A DNA stretch of 64,000 nt from an uncultured Stomatobaculum sp. (GTDB lineage: Bacteria; Bacillota; Clostridia; Lachnospirales; Lachnospiraceae): assembly GCF_937924975.1 (NCBI RefSeq), contig NZ_CALEYG010000011.1, positions 1-64,000 of the forward strand, in the 5' to 3' direction. This document shows positions 15,669 through 24,408 of this stretch, one piece after another (position 1 is the first letter of the stretch; each line of letters starts with the position of its first letter). The position numbers and the translations under genes were made by a program. The notes below the pieces were generated by a model. That model was not told where the DNA came from. It ran no database searches and saw nothing but the letters and a program-made list of their open reading frames with translations.

Positions 15669-18600
15669 TCAGAGCGACGCGATATCAATCAGTGTGAGTT
15701 CCTCTGCCTTCTGCTCGAGCGCAGTCGCAAGGGCCTCTGCGGTGTCGAGCGCCGTCAAGACATTGACGCCGGTCTCGACCGCATTTCTGCGAATCTCAAA
15801 GCCGTCCTTTTCACGGTCCGCGCCCTCCGGCGGCGTATCGATGACAAGGTCCATCTCGTGACCCAGGATGAGATCCAGAATGTTCGGATGCTCCTGCTCG
15901 AGCTTTCTCACCTCGAGCACCTTGATGCCGGCCTCCCGAAGAACCTTCGCCGTGCCGCGGGTCGAGAAGATGCGGTAGCCGAGCGCCTCGAAGCGCTTTG
16001 CGATCGGCGCAATCTCCGCCTTATCTTCATCGCGGACGGTGATAATCATATTCTTGTACTTCGGGAGCTTCACGCCCGCGCCCTGGAAGGCCTTGTAGAG
16101 CGCCTCGTTAAAGCTCTCCGCGATGCCGAGGCACTCGCCCGTCGACTTCATCTCGGGTCCGAGGCTGATGTCGGCGCCGCGAATCTTCTCAAACGAGAAG
16201 ACAGGCATCTTGACCGCAATGTAATCCGCCTCCTTCTGGAGTCCCGGCTCGTAGCCGAGCTCGCGCAGACTGTGGCCGCAGATCACGCGGGTTGCGAGCG
16301 GAATAATCGGAATGCCCGTGACCTTCGAGATATAGGGAACGGTGCGCGAGGAGCGCGGGTTCACTTCAATCACGTAGACTTCCTCGCCCTTCGCGATAAA
16401 CTGAATGTTGATCATGCCCTTCACGTGCAGTGCACGCGCGAGCTTCTCGGAGTAGTCGACAATCTTCTTCTTCACGGTCTCGGAGAGTGACTGCGCCGGG
16501 TAAACCGAAATCGAGTCACCGGAGTGAATGCCGGTGCGCTCAATGTGCTGCATGATGCCCGGAATCAGGATATCCTTGCCGTCGCAGACCGCATCGACCT
16601 CAACCTCGATGCCCTGAATGTACTTGTCGACCAGAATCGGATGCTCCTGCGCGTAGCGGTTGATCACACCGATGTACTCGTCGATGTCGTGGTCCGAAAT
16701 CGCGATGCGCATGCCCGCGCCGCCGAGAACATAGGAGGGACGCACCAGCACCGGATAGCCGAGGCGATGGGCAATCTCCTTTGCCTCCTCCGCGGTAAAG
16801 ACCGTGCCGCCCGCCGCGCGCGGAATGCCGGTCTCCTGGAGAATTTCATCAAAGCGCTCTCTGTCCTCCGCTGCGTCGACATCCTCCGCCGCCGTGCCGA
16901 GAATCGGAACGCCCATCTTCATGAGGGCCTCGGTCAGCTTGATTGCAGTCTGTCCGCCGAACTGCACGACCGCGCCGTCCGGCTTCTCAAAGTTCACAAT
17001 GGCTTCGACATCCTCCGGGGTCAGCGGCTCAAAGTAGAGCTTGTCCGCGATGTCAAAGTCGGTTGAGACCGTCTCCGGGTTGTTGTTGACAATGATGGTC
17101 TCATACCCCTCTTTCCGGAAGGTGAAGGTGCAGTGCACCGAGCAGAAATCGAACTCGATGCCCTGGCCGATGCGTATCGGGCCGGAGCCGAGAACCAGCA
17201 CCTTCTTCTTCGGCTTCGTCTCCTCCGCCTCGTTCTCACCGTCGTATACGCTATAGTAATAGGGAGTCTCCGCCGCAAACTCCGCAGCACAGGTATCAAC
17301 CATCTTAAAGCCCGGGTAAATCTTAAATTCCGCGCGCTTTGCCTTGACCTCGGCCTCGGTCTTGCCGCAGAGCGCCGCAATCACGTGATCCGGGAACTCA
17401 AAGCGCTTCGCATCGCGGAGCAGCTCTTCGGTCAGCGGTCTTCTGCGGAGTTCTGCCTCCATGCGAACCAGGCGGTCCAGTTTATGGATGAACCAGCGGT
17501 CAATCTTCGTGAGCGCGAAAATATCGTCGTAGGAGAAGCCGCGGCGCAGCGCCTCTGCGATGACCCAGATGCGGCGGTCATCGACCACGCGCAGTTTTCT
17601 CTGGAGTTCGTCGTCGTCGAGGGACGCGTAGTCATAGCTCATCAGGCTGTCCACGTGCTGCTCGAGCGAGCGTATTGCCTTCATGAGCGCGCCCTCAAAG
17701 TTCGTGCAGATTGCCATGACCTCACCGGTCGCTTTCATCTGCGTGCCGAGCGTGTGCTTCGCCGTGATGAACTTGTCGAAGGGCAGGCGCGGCATCTTGA
17801 CCACGCAGTAGTCGAGCATGGGCTCAAAGGAAGCGTAGGTCTTCTTGGTCACCGCGTTCTTGATTTCATCCAGGGTGTAGCCGAGCGCAATCTTCGCCGC
17901 GACCTTTGCAATCGGGTATCCGGTCGCCTTCGAAGCGAGCGCCGAGGAACGGCTGACGCGCGGGTTCACCTCAATGACACAGTACTCAAAGCTGTTCGGA
18001 TTCAACGCGTACTGCACATTGCAGCCGCCGGTGATGCCGAGCTCGGTGATGATGTTGAGCGCGGAGCTGCGGAGCATCTGATACTCCTTGTCGCCGAGGG
18101 TCTGGGAAGGCGCAACCACAATCGAGTCGCCCGTGTGCACGCCGACCGGATCTAAGTTCTCCATGTTGCAGACTGTGATCACATTGCCCGCGCCGTCGCG
18201 CATGACCTCGTACTCAATCTCCTTCCAGCCCGCAATGCAGCGCTCCACAAGCACCTGTCCCACGCGGGAGAGGCGGAGACCGTTCTGCAGTATCTCGACA
18301 AGAGCGCGGCGATCCTCCGCGATGCCGCCGCCGCTGCCGCCGAGTGTATATGCCGGGCGCAGCACGACCGGATAGCCGATCTCCTCCGCAAACGCAATGC
18401 CGTCTTCTACATTCTCGACGACCTTCGACGCCGCGACCGGCTCGCCGATCTTCTCCATGGTCTCCTTAAAGAGCTCTCTGTCCTCTGCCTTCTTGATGGT
18501 CAATGCCGTGGTGCCGATCAGGCGGACCTTGTTCTCCGCAAAAAAGCCTCTCTCCTCGAGCTCCATCGCGAGATTCAGTCCCGCCTGACCGCCGAGGGTC

Positions 18601-18863
18601 GGGAGCACCGAGTCCGGCTTTTCCTTCAGAATCAAGCGCTCCAATACTTCAACCGTCAGCGGCTCAATATAGACATGGTCCGCAATGTCCTTGTCCGTCA
18701 TGATGGTCGCCGGGTTCGAATTTAAGAGTACAACTTCGATGCCCTCTTCACGGAGCGCACGGCAGGCCTGAGTGCCCGCATAGTCGAACTCCGCCGCCTG
18801 TCCGATGATGATGGGGCCGGAGCCGATCACCAGTACTTTTTTGATTTCCGGATTCTTAGGCAT
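15669..18863 (-). CDS. carB: Carbamoyl-phosphate synthase large subunit
   Basis: A 1064-residue ammonia-handling subunit making carbamoyl phosphate for pyrimidines and arginine. Two homologous ATP-grasp halves are clear (KKVLVIGSGPIIIGQAAEFD and KKVLVLGSGPIRIGQGIEFD starts; EVNPRVSRSSALASKATG and EVNPRSSRTVPYISKVTG). The oligomerisation segment lies between them, and the C-terminal MGS-like allosteric domain (about residue 930 on) ends the protein. Length is normal. It overlaps carA by eight bases. Confidence 0.97.
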   Translation of the reverse strand: MPKNPEIKKVLVIGSGPIIIGQAAEFDYAGTQACRALREEGIEVVLLNSNPATIMTDKDIADHVYIEPLTVEVLERLILKEKPDSVLPTLGGQAGLNLAMELEERGFFAENKVRLIGTTALTIKKAEDRELFKETMEKIGEPVAASKVVENVEDGIAFAEEIGYPVVLRPAYTLGGSGGGIAEDRRALVEILQNGLRLSRVGQVLVERCIAGWKEIEYEVMRDGAGNVITVCNMENLDPVGVHTGDSIVVAPSQTLGDKEYQMLRSSALNIITELGITGGCNVQYALNPNSFEYCVIEVNPRVSRSSALASKATGYPIAKVAAKIALGYTLDEIKNAVTKKTYASFEPMLDYCVVKMPRLPFDKFITAKHTLGTQMKATGEVMAICTNFEGALMKAIRSLEQHVDSLMSYDYASLDDDELQRKLRVVDDRRIWVIAEALRRGFSYDDIFALTKIDRWFIHKLDRLVRMEAELRRRPLTEELLRDAKRFEFPDHVIAALCGKTEAEVKAKRAEFKIYPGFKMVDTCAAEFAAETPYYYSVYDGENEAEETKPKKKVLVLGSGPIRIGQGIEFDFCSVHCTFTFRKEGYETIIVNNNPETVSTDFDIADKLYFEPLTPEDVEAIVNFEKPDGAVVQFGGQTAIKLTEALMKMGVPILGTAAEDVDAAEDRERFDEILQETGIPRAAGGTVFTAEEAKEIAHRLGYPVLVRPSYVLGGAGMRIAISDHDIDEYIGVINRYAQEHPILVDKYIQGIEVEVDAVCDGKDILIPGIMQHIERTGIHSGDSISVYPAQSLSETVKKKIVDYSEKLARALHVKGMINIQFIAKGEEVYVIEVNPRSSRTVPYISKVTGIPIIPLATRVICGHSLRELGYEPGLQKEADYIAVKMPVFSFEKIRGADISLGPEMKSTGECLGIAESFNEALYKAFQGAGVKLPKYKNMIITVRDEDKAEIAPIAKRFEALGYRIFSTRGTAKVLREAGIKVLEVRKLEQEHPNILDLILGHEMDLVIDTPPEGADREKDGFEIRRNAVETGVNVLTALDTAEALATALEQKAEELTLIDIASL

Positions 18864-19932
18864 GCTGTACCTCCATCATATCGAGAAAGTGGTCAAAGAG
18901 ATACGAAGTGTCGTGCGGTCCGGGGCAGGCCTCGGGGTGGAACTGCACGGTCAGAATGTTCTTGCCACAGTAAGCAAGACCTTCGTTGGTGCCGTCGTTG
19001 ACGTTCACAAAGCGCGTCTCCGCGACCTTCGGGTCAAGACTCTTGTCATCGACCGCGTAGCCGTGGTTCTGTGCGGAGATATAGGCTCTGCCGCTAATCA
19101 GATCCCGCACCGGGTGGTTGCCGCCGCGGTGGCCGTACTTCATCTTATAGGTCTTGCCGCCGGTCGCAAGCGCCATGAGCTGGTGTCCGAGACAGATTGC
19201 AAAAATCGGAACTTCCGAGTCGTAGAGCTTCTTGATTTCCCGAATCAGCCCCACATTTTCCGCGGGGTCGCCGGGGCCGTTCGTCAGGAAAATGCCGTCC
19301 GGCTTCTCCGCAAGGATATCCTCCGCGCGCGCATCCTGCGGCCAGACCGTGAGCTCCAATCCGCGCTTGCTGAGCTCACGGAGCATGTTGCGCTTAATGC
19401 CGCAGTCGATAATCGAGACCTTCTTGCCCTTGCCCGGAATCACATACTTTTCCTTGCAACTCACACGGGCCACGGCGCCGAGTACCTGATATTCCTTCAT
19501 CCGCCGCAGAGCCTCTTCACGGTCAAAGTCCGGATTCGTGGTCAAAAAGCCGTTCATGGTGCCGCGCTCCCGGAGTATCTTGGTCAGCGCCCGCGTATCA
19601 ATGCCCTCGATGCCGGGCACATCCTCCTCCAGTAAAAACTGCTGCAGAGTCTCGCGGCTCCGGAAATTCGATGCGAGCTCTGCGAGTTCGCGGACAATGA
19701 AGGCATCCGGCCATGCACGACCCGACTCCATGTCCTCGCGGCATATGCCGTAATTACCGATCAGCGGATATGTCATCACGACCGCCTGTCCCGCATAACT
19801 CGGGTCTGTCAGCACTTCGAGGTAGCCCGTCATCGAAGTATTGAATACGATTTCGCTCACCACTTCCTTGACTGCGCCTATGCTTCTCCCGGTAAACAGA
19901 GTGCCGTCTTCCAGTAAGAGATACGCTTTCAT
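18856..19932 (-). CDS. carA: Carbamoyl-phosphate synthase small subunit
   Basis: A 358-residue glutamine amidotransferase subunit that feeds ammonia to CarB. The N-terminal CarA domain is followed by the class I GATase with the nucleophile in FAICLGHQLMALATGG and the His-Glu pair in VQFHPEACPG. ATG codons stand at 19938 and 19932; the second has proper spacing from the AAGGA site and is preferred. No pyrimidine attenuator is seen in the short leader. The promoter lies at the dapF 3' end. Confidence 0.96.
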   Translation of the reverse strand: MKAYLLLEDGTLFTGRSIGAVKEVVSEIVFNTSMTGYLEVLTDPSYAGQAVVMTYPLIGNYGICREDMESGRAWPDAFIVRELAELASNFRSRETLQQFLLEEDVPGIEGIDTRALTKILRERGTMNGFLTTNPDFDREEALRRMKEYQVLGAVARVSCKEKYVIPGKGKKVSIIDCGIKRNMLRELSKRGLELTVWPQDARAEDILAEKPDGIFLTNGPGDPAENVGLIREIKKLYDSEVPIFAICLGHQLMALATGGKTYKMKYGHRGGNHPVRDLISGRAYISAQNHGYAVDDKSLDPKVAETRFVNVNDGTNEGLAYCGKNILTVQFHPEACPGPHDTSYLFDHFLDMMEVQHA

Positions 19933-19982
19933 CTGCATTCCTTTCTTTATACTGCGCCTATCACACCATTTTCTTCCGACCT

Positions 19983-20011
19983 ACTATAGCAAAAAAGGAG
20001 CCTGCTGTCAC
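19983..20011 (-). promoter_or_regulatory. Promoter of carAB, overlapping the dapF stop codon
   Basis: GTGACA (20011..20006), 17 bases and TATAGT (19988..19983) with a TGC extension. The -35 hexamer contains the TGA stop of dapF (20010..20008), so the carAB promoter begins inside the dapF coding sequence. Confidence 0.7.
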
Positions 20012-20802
20012 TCTGAGAAATAGCTTCCGGAAAAGACTTCCACCGCGGGCCCCGTTATCCGGAAATGTCCGTCCGAGAGTCGCTCGAGCATCAGATCGCC
20101 GCCGAGAAGGTGTACCGTGACTTTCTCGGCCGCACGCCCGAGCCGCATCGCCGCAAAGGCGACCGCAGTCGCGCCGGTACCGCAGGCCAGGGTCTCTCCG
20201 CTGCCGCGCTCATAGACCCGCATGTGGAGTTCGGTCGGACTCTCGATATAGAGAAATTCCGAATTCACGCCCTCCGGAAAGCGCGGATGATGCTCATAGG
20301 CCGGGCCGATTTTTTCGAGGTCAAGCCCCCGCAGGGTTTCAAGGCTGTCGACCAGATATACGGCGTGCGGATTGCCCACATTGACCGGCGTCATATGGGT
20401 CGCCTTGCCGTCCACTGTAATGGCTTCTTCGAGTTCGCCGTCCAGCACCGCTTCTCCCATGTCGATGGTCACCAGCGATTCGCCGACTTCCGCATGACGG
20501 ATACCGGCCCCGGTCTCGATGTCAAAGCTTCTGCTTGTGACAAGGCCGTGGTCGTAGGTATAGCGCGCCACACAGCGCGCGCCGTTACCGCACATTTTTC
20601 CCTCGGAGCCGTCCGCATTGAACATGCGCATGCGAACGGGCGCAATCTCCGACGGGCAGATTAAAATGAGGCCGTCACCGCCCACCCCGAAGTGGCGGTC
20701 GGCAATGCGGATTGCAAGTTCTTCGGGCTTCGCAACCTGCTCCGAAAAACAATCGATATAGACATAGTCGTTGCCAAGCCCCTGCATCTTTGTGAATTTC
20801 AT
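20008..20802 (-). CDS. dapF: Diaminopimelate epimerase
   Basis: A 264-residue PLP-independent racemase converting LL- to meso-diaminopimelate for lysine and cell-wall peptide synthesis. The two catalytic cysteines are in GKMCGNGARC and TLACGTGATAV. Start: the frame opens at 20820 but ATG 20802 has a GAGAGGAAG site and begins the family-typical MKFTKMQGLGNDY. It is divergent from the DUF4349 lipoprotein gene and followed directly by carAB. Confidence 0.95.
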   Translation of the reverse strand: MKFTKMQGLGNDYVYIDCFSEQVAKPEELAIRIADRHFGVGGDGLILICPSEIAPVRMRMFNADGSEGKMCGNGARCVARYTYDHGLVTSRSFDIETGAGIRHAEVGESLVTIDMGEAVLDGELEEAITVDGKATHMTPVNVGNPHAVYLVDSLETLRGLDLEKIGPAYEHHPRFPEGVNSEFLYIESPTELHMRVYERGSGETLACGTGATAVAFAAMRLGRAAEKVTVHLLGGDLMLERLSDGHFRITGPAVEVFSGSYFSE

Positions 20803-20900
20803 GTGAACACTTCCTCTCAAGTGGCATTCTTGTTCTACTTTTAGTACAATACAGACAAATGACCGTAAACTGCTTGCCGTTGCGGCAGAAAGGACACCCG
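20803..20900. promoter_or_regulatory. Divergent control region between dapF and the DUF4349 gene
   Basis: This 98-bp gap must hold both promoters. Plus strand: TACAAT at 20846-20851 is a plausible -10 with no clear -35. Minus strand: TTTACG, 17 bases, TACTAA is a weak candidate. Neither has the clean extended -10 seen elsewhere. Confidence 0.3.
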
Positions 20901-21923
20901 ATGAAACGACATCTACTGTTAGTTCCCACTCTTCTGCTCTCGCTCACGCTGACAGCCTGTGGCAGTCAGCAACATACCGATTCGAAAGCGGCCGCCGAAC
21001 AGAAATCATATGACACAAATTACGCGGCCGAGGAGACCGGCGCCGTCGCCAAAGTCGCAGACAGTTCCGTCGACGGCCTATCTGTCAACTCCCTCACACA
21101 GACAGCCAAAGAAGGGCAGAAACTGATTACGACCGAGAGTCTGGATCTCGAGACCCGGGACCTCGACAGCTTTCTCAGGGAGCTGAAAGCGGCAACCGCC
21201 GACGCGGGCGGTTATTTCGAGACCTCTTCGATGACAGGCTCCTCCTACGATGCCCTCGAAAAAACGCGCTCTGCCTATTTCACGGCCCGCATTCCCGAAG
21301 AAGCGCTCGCAGCTTATGTGGATCGCCTCAAGCAGAATGCCAATGTGCTCTCGGAGAACAGCTCTGTTCAGGATGTGACCCTCGACTATACCGATGTCGA
21401 GAGCCGGAAAAAAGCGCTGAGCGCCGAGCGGGACCGTCTCTACGAACTGCTCTCGCAGGCGGCCTCGACAGACGCGATTCTCTCGATTCAGCAGCGAATC
21501 GGCGAAATCGATTCCGAGCTTGATTCCTACGAGTCCCAGCTCCGGCACTACGACAACGCCGTCAGCTATGCGACCGTGAATCTCTCGCTCAGCGAAGTGC
21601 GCGAATACCGCGTCGCCGAGACCGACAGCTTTCTGTCGCGCGTCAAAACCGGCTTTCGGAACAGCCTCTATTTCGGCTTTTCTGTCTGCACCACACTTCT
21701 CGTGCTGCTTCTCGGTCTCTCGCCGATCTGGATTCCGGTGCTCATTCTGATTCTCGTGCTTCTTCACTTCCGGAAAAAGCACCGCGACAAGACAGAGGCA
21801 GCGCGACAGGCGGCGGCAGCCGCGCGTGAGGCGGAGCGCCTCGCAAAGCGCGACGCCGAAGCCGCTAAGAGCACTGCCGCGACCGCTGCATCGGGCGACA
21901 CGCCGGAAGACAGCGCAAAGTGA
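20901..21923 (+). CDS. DUF4349-domain lipoprotein
   Basis: A 340-residue surface protein. The lipobox LTLTAC places the lipidated cysteine at residue 20. A DUF4349 domain covers about residues 70-290, with a long helical hairpin (ESRKKALSAERDRLYELL ... IQQRIGEIDSELDSYESQ), followed by a membrane helix (about 255-285) and a charged Ala/Glu/Lys tail predicted to be cytoplasmic. Function is unknown. ATG 20901 is chosen for its AGAAAGGA site and signal peptide. Confidence 0.85.
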   Translation: MKRHLLLVPTLLLSLTLTACGSQQHTDSKAAAEQKSYDTNYAAEETGAVAKVADSSVDGLSVNSLTQTAKEGQKLITTESLDLETRDLDSFLRELKAATADAGGYFETSSMTGSSYDALEKTRSAYFTARIPEEALAAYVDRLKQNANVLSENSSVQDVTLDYTDVESRKKALSAERDRLYELLSQAASTDAILSIQQRIGEIDSELDSYESQLRHYDNAVSYATVNLSLSEVREYRVAETDSFLSRVKTGFRNSLYFGFSVCTTLLVLLLGLSPIWIPVLILILVLLHFRKKHRDKTEAARQAAAAAREAERLAKRDAEAAKSTAATAASGDTPEDSAK

Positions 21924-21928
21924 GTGCC

Positions 21929-23134
21929 TTACAGTAAGCCTTTCGCTTTATAATGTTCCGCAATTCTCCGGAAACCGGGGAGCGCATTCCGAACCGTCGT
22001 CTCCGCGACACAATACGCGAGACGGACATAGCCCGGGCAGGCAAAGCTCTTGCAGGGCACGGTGAGGATGCGCTCCTCTTTTAATGTCGCGGCAAATGCG
22101 GCGTCATCGCCCTCCGGCGCCTGAATCAAAAGGTAAAAAGCGCCCTCCGGCTTTACCAGCCGATAGCCCATCTCCGGGAGTTCCTGAAGAAGCAAGGCGC
22201 GGTTATGCTCGTAGACCGAGAAGTCCGCGCGGCAGCCGAGCGTCCGTTTCAGCACGCGCTGCATCAGCGAGGGCGCATTGACAAAGCCGGAAATGCGATT
22301 TGCAATGACCGCCGCGGCATACAGCTCGCGCGCCTCCGGAATGCTGTCCGGCAGGAGCAGCCAGCCGATGCGCTCGCCCGGGAGTGACAGGGTCTTGGAA
22401 TAAGAATAAACCACCGCCGCATGCGGCATCAGCGCCGGAATCCACGGGACCATTGCGCCGTCGTAGACGAGCTCGCGGTAGGGCTCATCCGAAATGACGA
22501 GAATACAGCTTCCGAACTCCCGCTCCTTTTCCGCAAGTACCGTCTGAATGCCGCGGATCACTTCTTCCGAATAGACGACACCGCTCGGATTGTTCGGCGT
22601 ATTCAGAATGAGCGCGCGCGTCTTTTTGCCGACGGCTGCGCGGAGCGCATCGAGATCCGGCAAAAATGTCGCGGAATCGGTCGCGACAGGGCGGAGCACC
22701 CCGCCGTAATTCTGCACATAGTTTTTGTACTCCGAAAAGTAAGGCGCAAAGGTCAGAACTTCATCGCCCGGGTTCAGCACCGTCTTAAGGAGAATATTGA
22801 GCGCCGCCGCCGCGCCGGTCGTCATGATCAACTGATCGGCACGGTAGGTGAAACCAAAGCGCTCCTTAAGAGAGTCCGCAATCGCCGCGCGGAGATCCGC
22901 AAAGCCTGCATTGTTCATATAGCCGTGGACAGAGACGCTCGGCTCTTCCGCAAGCACCTCGCGAACGGCCCGCTCCACTTCCGCCGGAGCCGGCACATTC
23001 GGATTGCCGAGGCTGAAGTCATAGACCTTATCGCTGCCGTACTCTCCCCTAAGGCGCTCTCCCTCCTCAAACATCGCCCGAATCACGGAATTTTGCGAGA
23101 GCAACGCCTGCATCGACTTTGAAATCATTTCCAT
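21929..23134 (-). CDS. Pyridoxal-phosphate-dependent class I/II aminotransferase
   Basis: A 401-residue fold-type I aminotransferase. Visible motifs are SLGNPNVPAP near the N-terminus, TTGAAAALNILLKT, LNTPNNPSGVVYS, ISDEPYRELVY and the PLP lysine in SYSKTLSLPGERIG. It resembles aspartate/aromatic aminotransferases; the substrate is not determined. ATG 23134 follows GGAGGAAAACAAC. It is the last gene of the cdaA operon and overlaps the polymerase gene by ten bases. It converges with the DUF4349 gene with a five-base gap and no terminator visible. Confidence 0.88.
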   Translation of the reverse strand: MEMISKSMQALLSQNSVIRAMFEEGERLRGEYGSDKVYDFSLGNPNVPAPAEVERAVREVLAEEPSVSVHGYMNNAGFADLRAAIADSLKERFGFTYRADQLIMTTGAAAALNILLKTVLNPGDEVLTFAPYFSEYKNYVQNYGGVLRPVATDSATFLPDLDALRAAVGKKTRALILNTPNNPSGVVYSEEVIRGIQTVLAEKEREFGSCILVISDEPYRELVYDGAMVPWIPALMPHAAVVYSYSKTLSLPGERIGWLLLPDSIPEARELYAAAVIANRISGFVNAPSLMQRVLKRTLGCRADFSVYEHNRALLLQELPEMGYRLVKPEGAFYLLIQAPEGDDAAFAATLKEERILTVPCKSFACPGYVRLAYCVAETTVRNALPGFRRIAEHYKAKGLL

Positions 23135-24408
23135 TGTTGTTTTCCTCCGACAAACCAAAGCACGAACGCTGTCTCCCCGAAGTATACCCAGGTCGCGGGA
23201 TTCGAGAACCAGGTCGTGAAAAACGATAACATGAGATAAATGGCAAACTGCGCATAGAGCATACAGAAGACCGGGCTGTGCACCGAGCGCAATCTTCTCT
23301 CAAAGCGCGCGGCAATGAAGCCGAGCAGTGCCATAAAGAGAACCACGCCGAGGATGCCGAAATCATACCAGGCGTCATAAATCAGGGTGACGGTCGTGAG
23401 CTCGGTCTTGGTCACATAAATCGGAAAATTCACGAGCTCCGGCCGCAGAAACTTGAGTCCGGTCAGCGCAAAGAACGGGAAGAGCATTTTGAGCCCGTAG
23501 CTGTGCGACGGAAGCTCACGAATCAGACAGTTCACATTGTCGTAGTTATTCGCAATGTAAATATAAGGCTGACTCACAAAAATCGGAAAATTCCGCTTCA
23601 TCTCGAAAATGCCGTTTAAGTAAGAGACGCTGTGCCCCCGCGCCATGCTGAGAATGCCGTAAACCCCGAGCAGACAGACAAGTCCGAGTCCGGCAAGCGG
23701 CGCCGGTATAGGCTTCCGCCGGAAGTTAAGCCAGGTAAAGGCCGCCATCAGCACTGCGAGGAGCAGCTGAAAGCGGGACACACAGAGCACCGGAATCAGC
23801 AAGGATACCGCGACCGCAACCAGAAGGCTGAGATTTGTAACTGTGCTTCTGTGGTGCACGACATTGACATACAGAAGTGCGAGCGAAGGCACCAGTACGC
23901 AGGAGACCGTGAGATAGTGCAAACCGCTCACATGAAAGTAGGAGTAGGCATGCGGCATGTGCCGGACCAGAAAGGGCACAAAGCCGAGGATGTGCACTTC
24001 CGCCAGAAAAGCTGCGGCCGTGAGCGCCGTGAGACCGGTGACGGCGACAAAGAGCCGTCCCGCGTGAATCTCGGTGAGGCGCCCCTCCCGCACTCTCTGT
24101 CCGCTCCGCTCTCTGCCGCCGCCGAAGAGGAAGGCCAGGCGAAATGCGCCATAGGCCAGGAAAAAGGCCGCAAATGTCTGCAGCTCCCAGGGACCCTGCA
24201 GGCGCGAAAGTTTCAGACAGGAAATGCCCTCGCCGCCGACAAAGAACAGCGAGAGAAGCGCGAGGAGATTGACTCTCCCGCCGTTTCGCCGCTTTTCCCG
24301 CAAAAAGAGAACAAGCGCTGCAAAGAGCAGCGCTGTTCCGGAGAGCAAATAATATTGTGTTCTCGCAAAGAGCACTGCCGCAAGATAGCAGATAAAGTAT
24401 ACGATCAC
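23125..24408 (-). CDS. O-antigen/oligosaccharide repeat-unit polymerase-like membrane protein
   Basis: A 427-residue integral membrane protein with about eleven hydrophobic helices. It has the layout of Wzy-type oligosaccharide repeat-unit polymerases: paired N-terminal helices, a large extracytoplasmic loop (about residues 260-320, RGHSVSYLNGIFEMK ... DNVNCLIRELPSHSYG) and an arginine-rich cytoplasmic loop (FERRLRS). These polymerise lipid-linked glycans outside the membrane. The start is GTG (CCGTGA overlap with the cdaR stop). No glycosyltransferase or flippase gene is nearby. Confidence 0.7.
   Translation of the reverse strand: MIVYFICYLAAVLFARTQYYLLSGTALLFAALVLFLREKRRNGGRVNLLALLSLFFVGGEGISCLKLSRLQGPWELQTFAAFFLAYGAFRLAFLFGGGRERSGQRVREGRLTEIHAGRLFVAVTGLTALTAAAFLAEVHILGFVPFLVRHMPHAYSYFHVSGLHYLTVSCVLVPSLALLYVNVVHHRSTVTNLSLLVAVAVSLLIPVLCVSRFQLLLAVLMAAFTWLNFRRKPIPAPLAGLGLVCLLGVYGILSMARGHSVSYLNGIFEMKRNFPIFVSQPYIYIANNYDNVNCLIRELPSHSYGLKMLFPFFALTGLKFLRPELVNFPIYVTKTELTTVTLIYDAWYDFGILGVVLFMALLGFIAARFERRLRSVHSPVFCMLYAQFAIYLMLSFFTTWFSNPATWVYFGETAFVLWFVGGKQQWK

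Noticed and set aside
17133..18155. 340-residue open frame on the plus strand
   Set aside because: It is antisense to carB, lacks a ribosome site and family features, and arises from the high-GC codon pattern.
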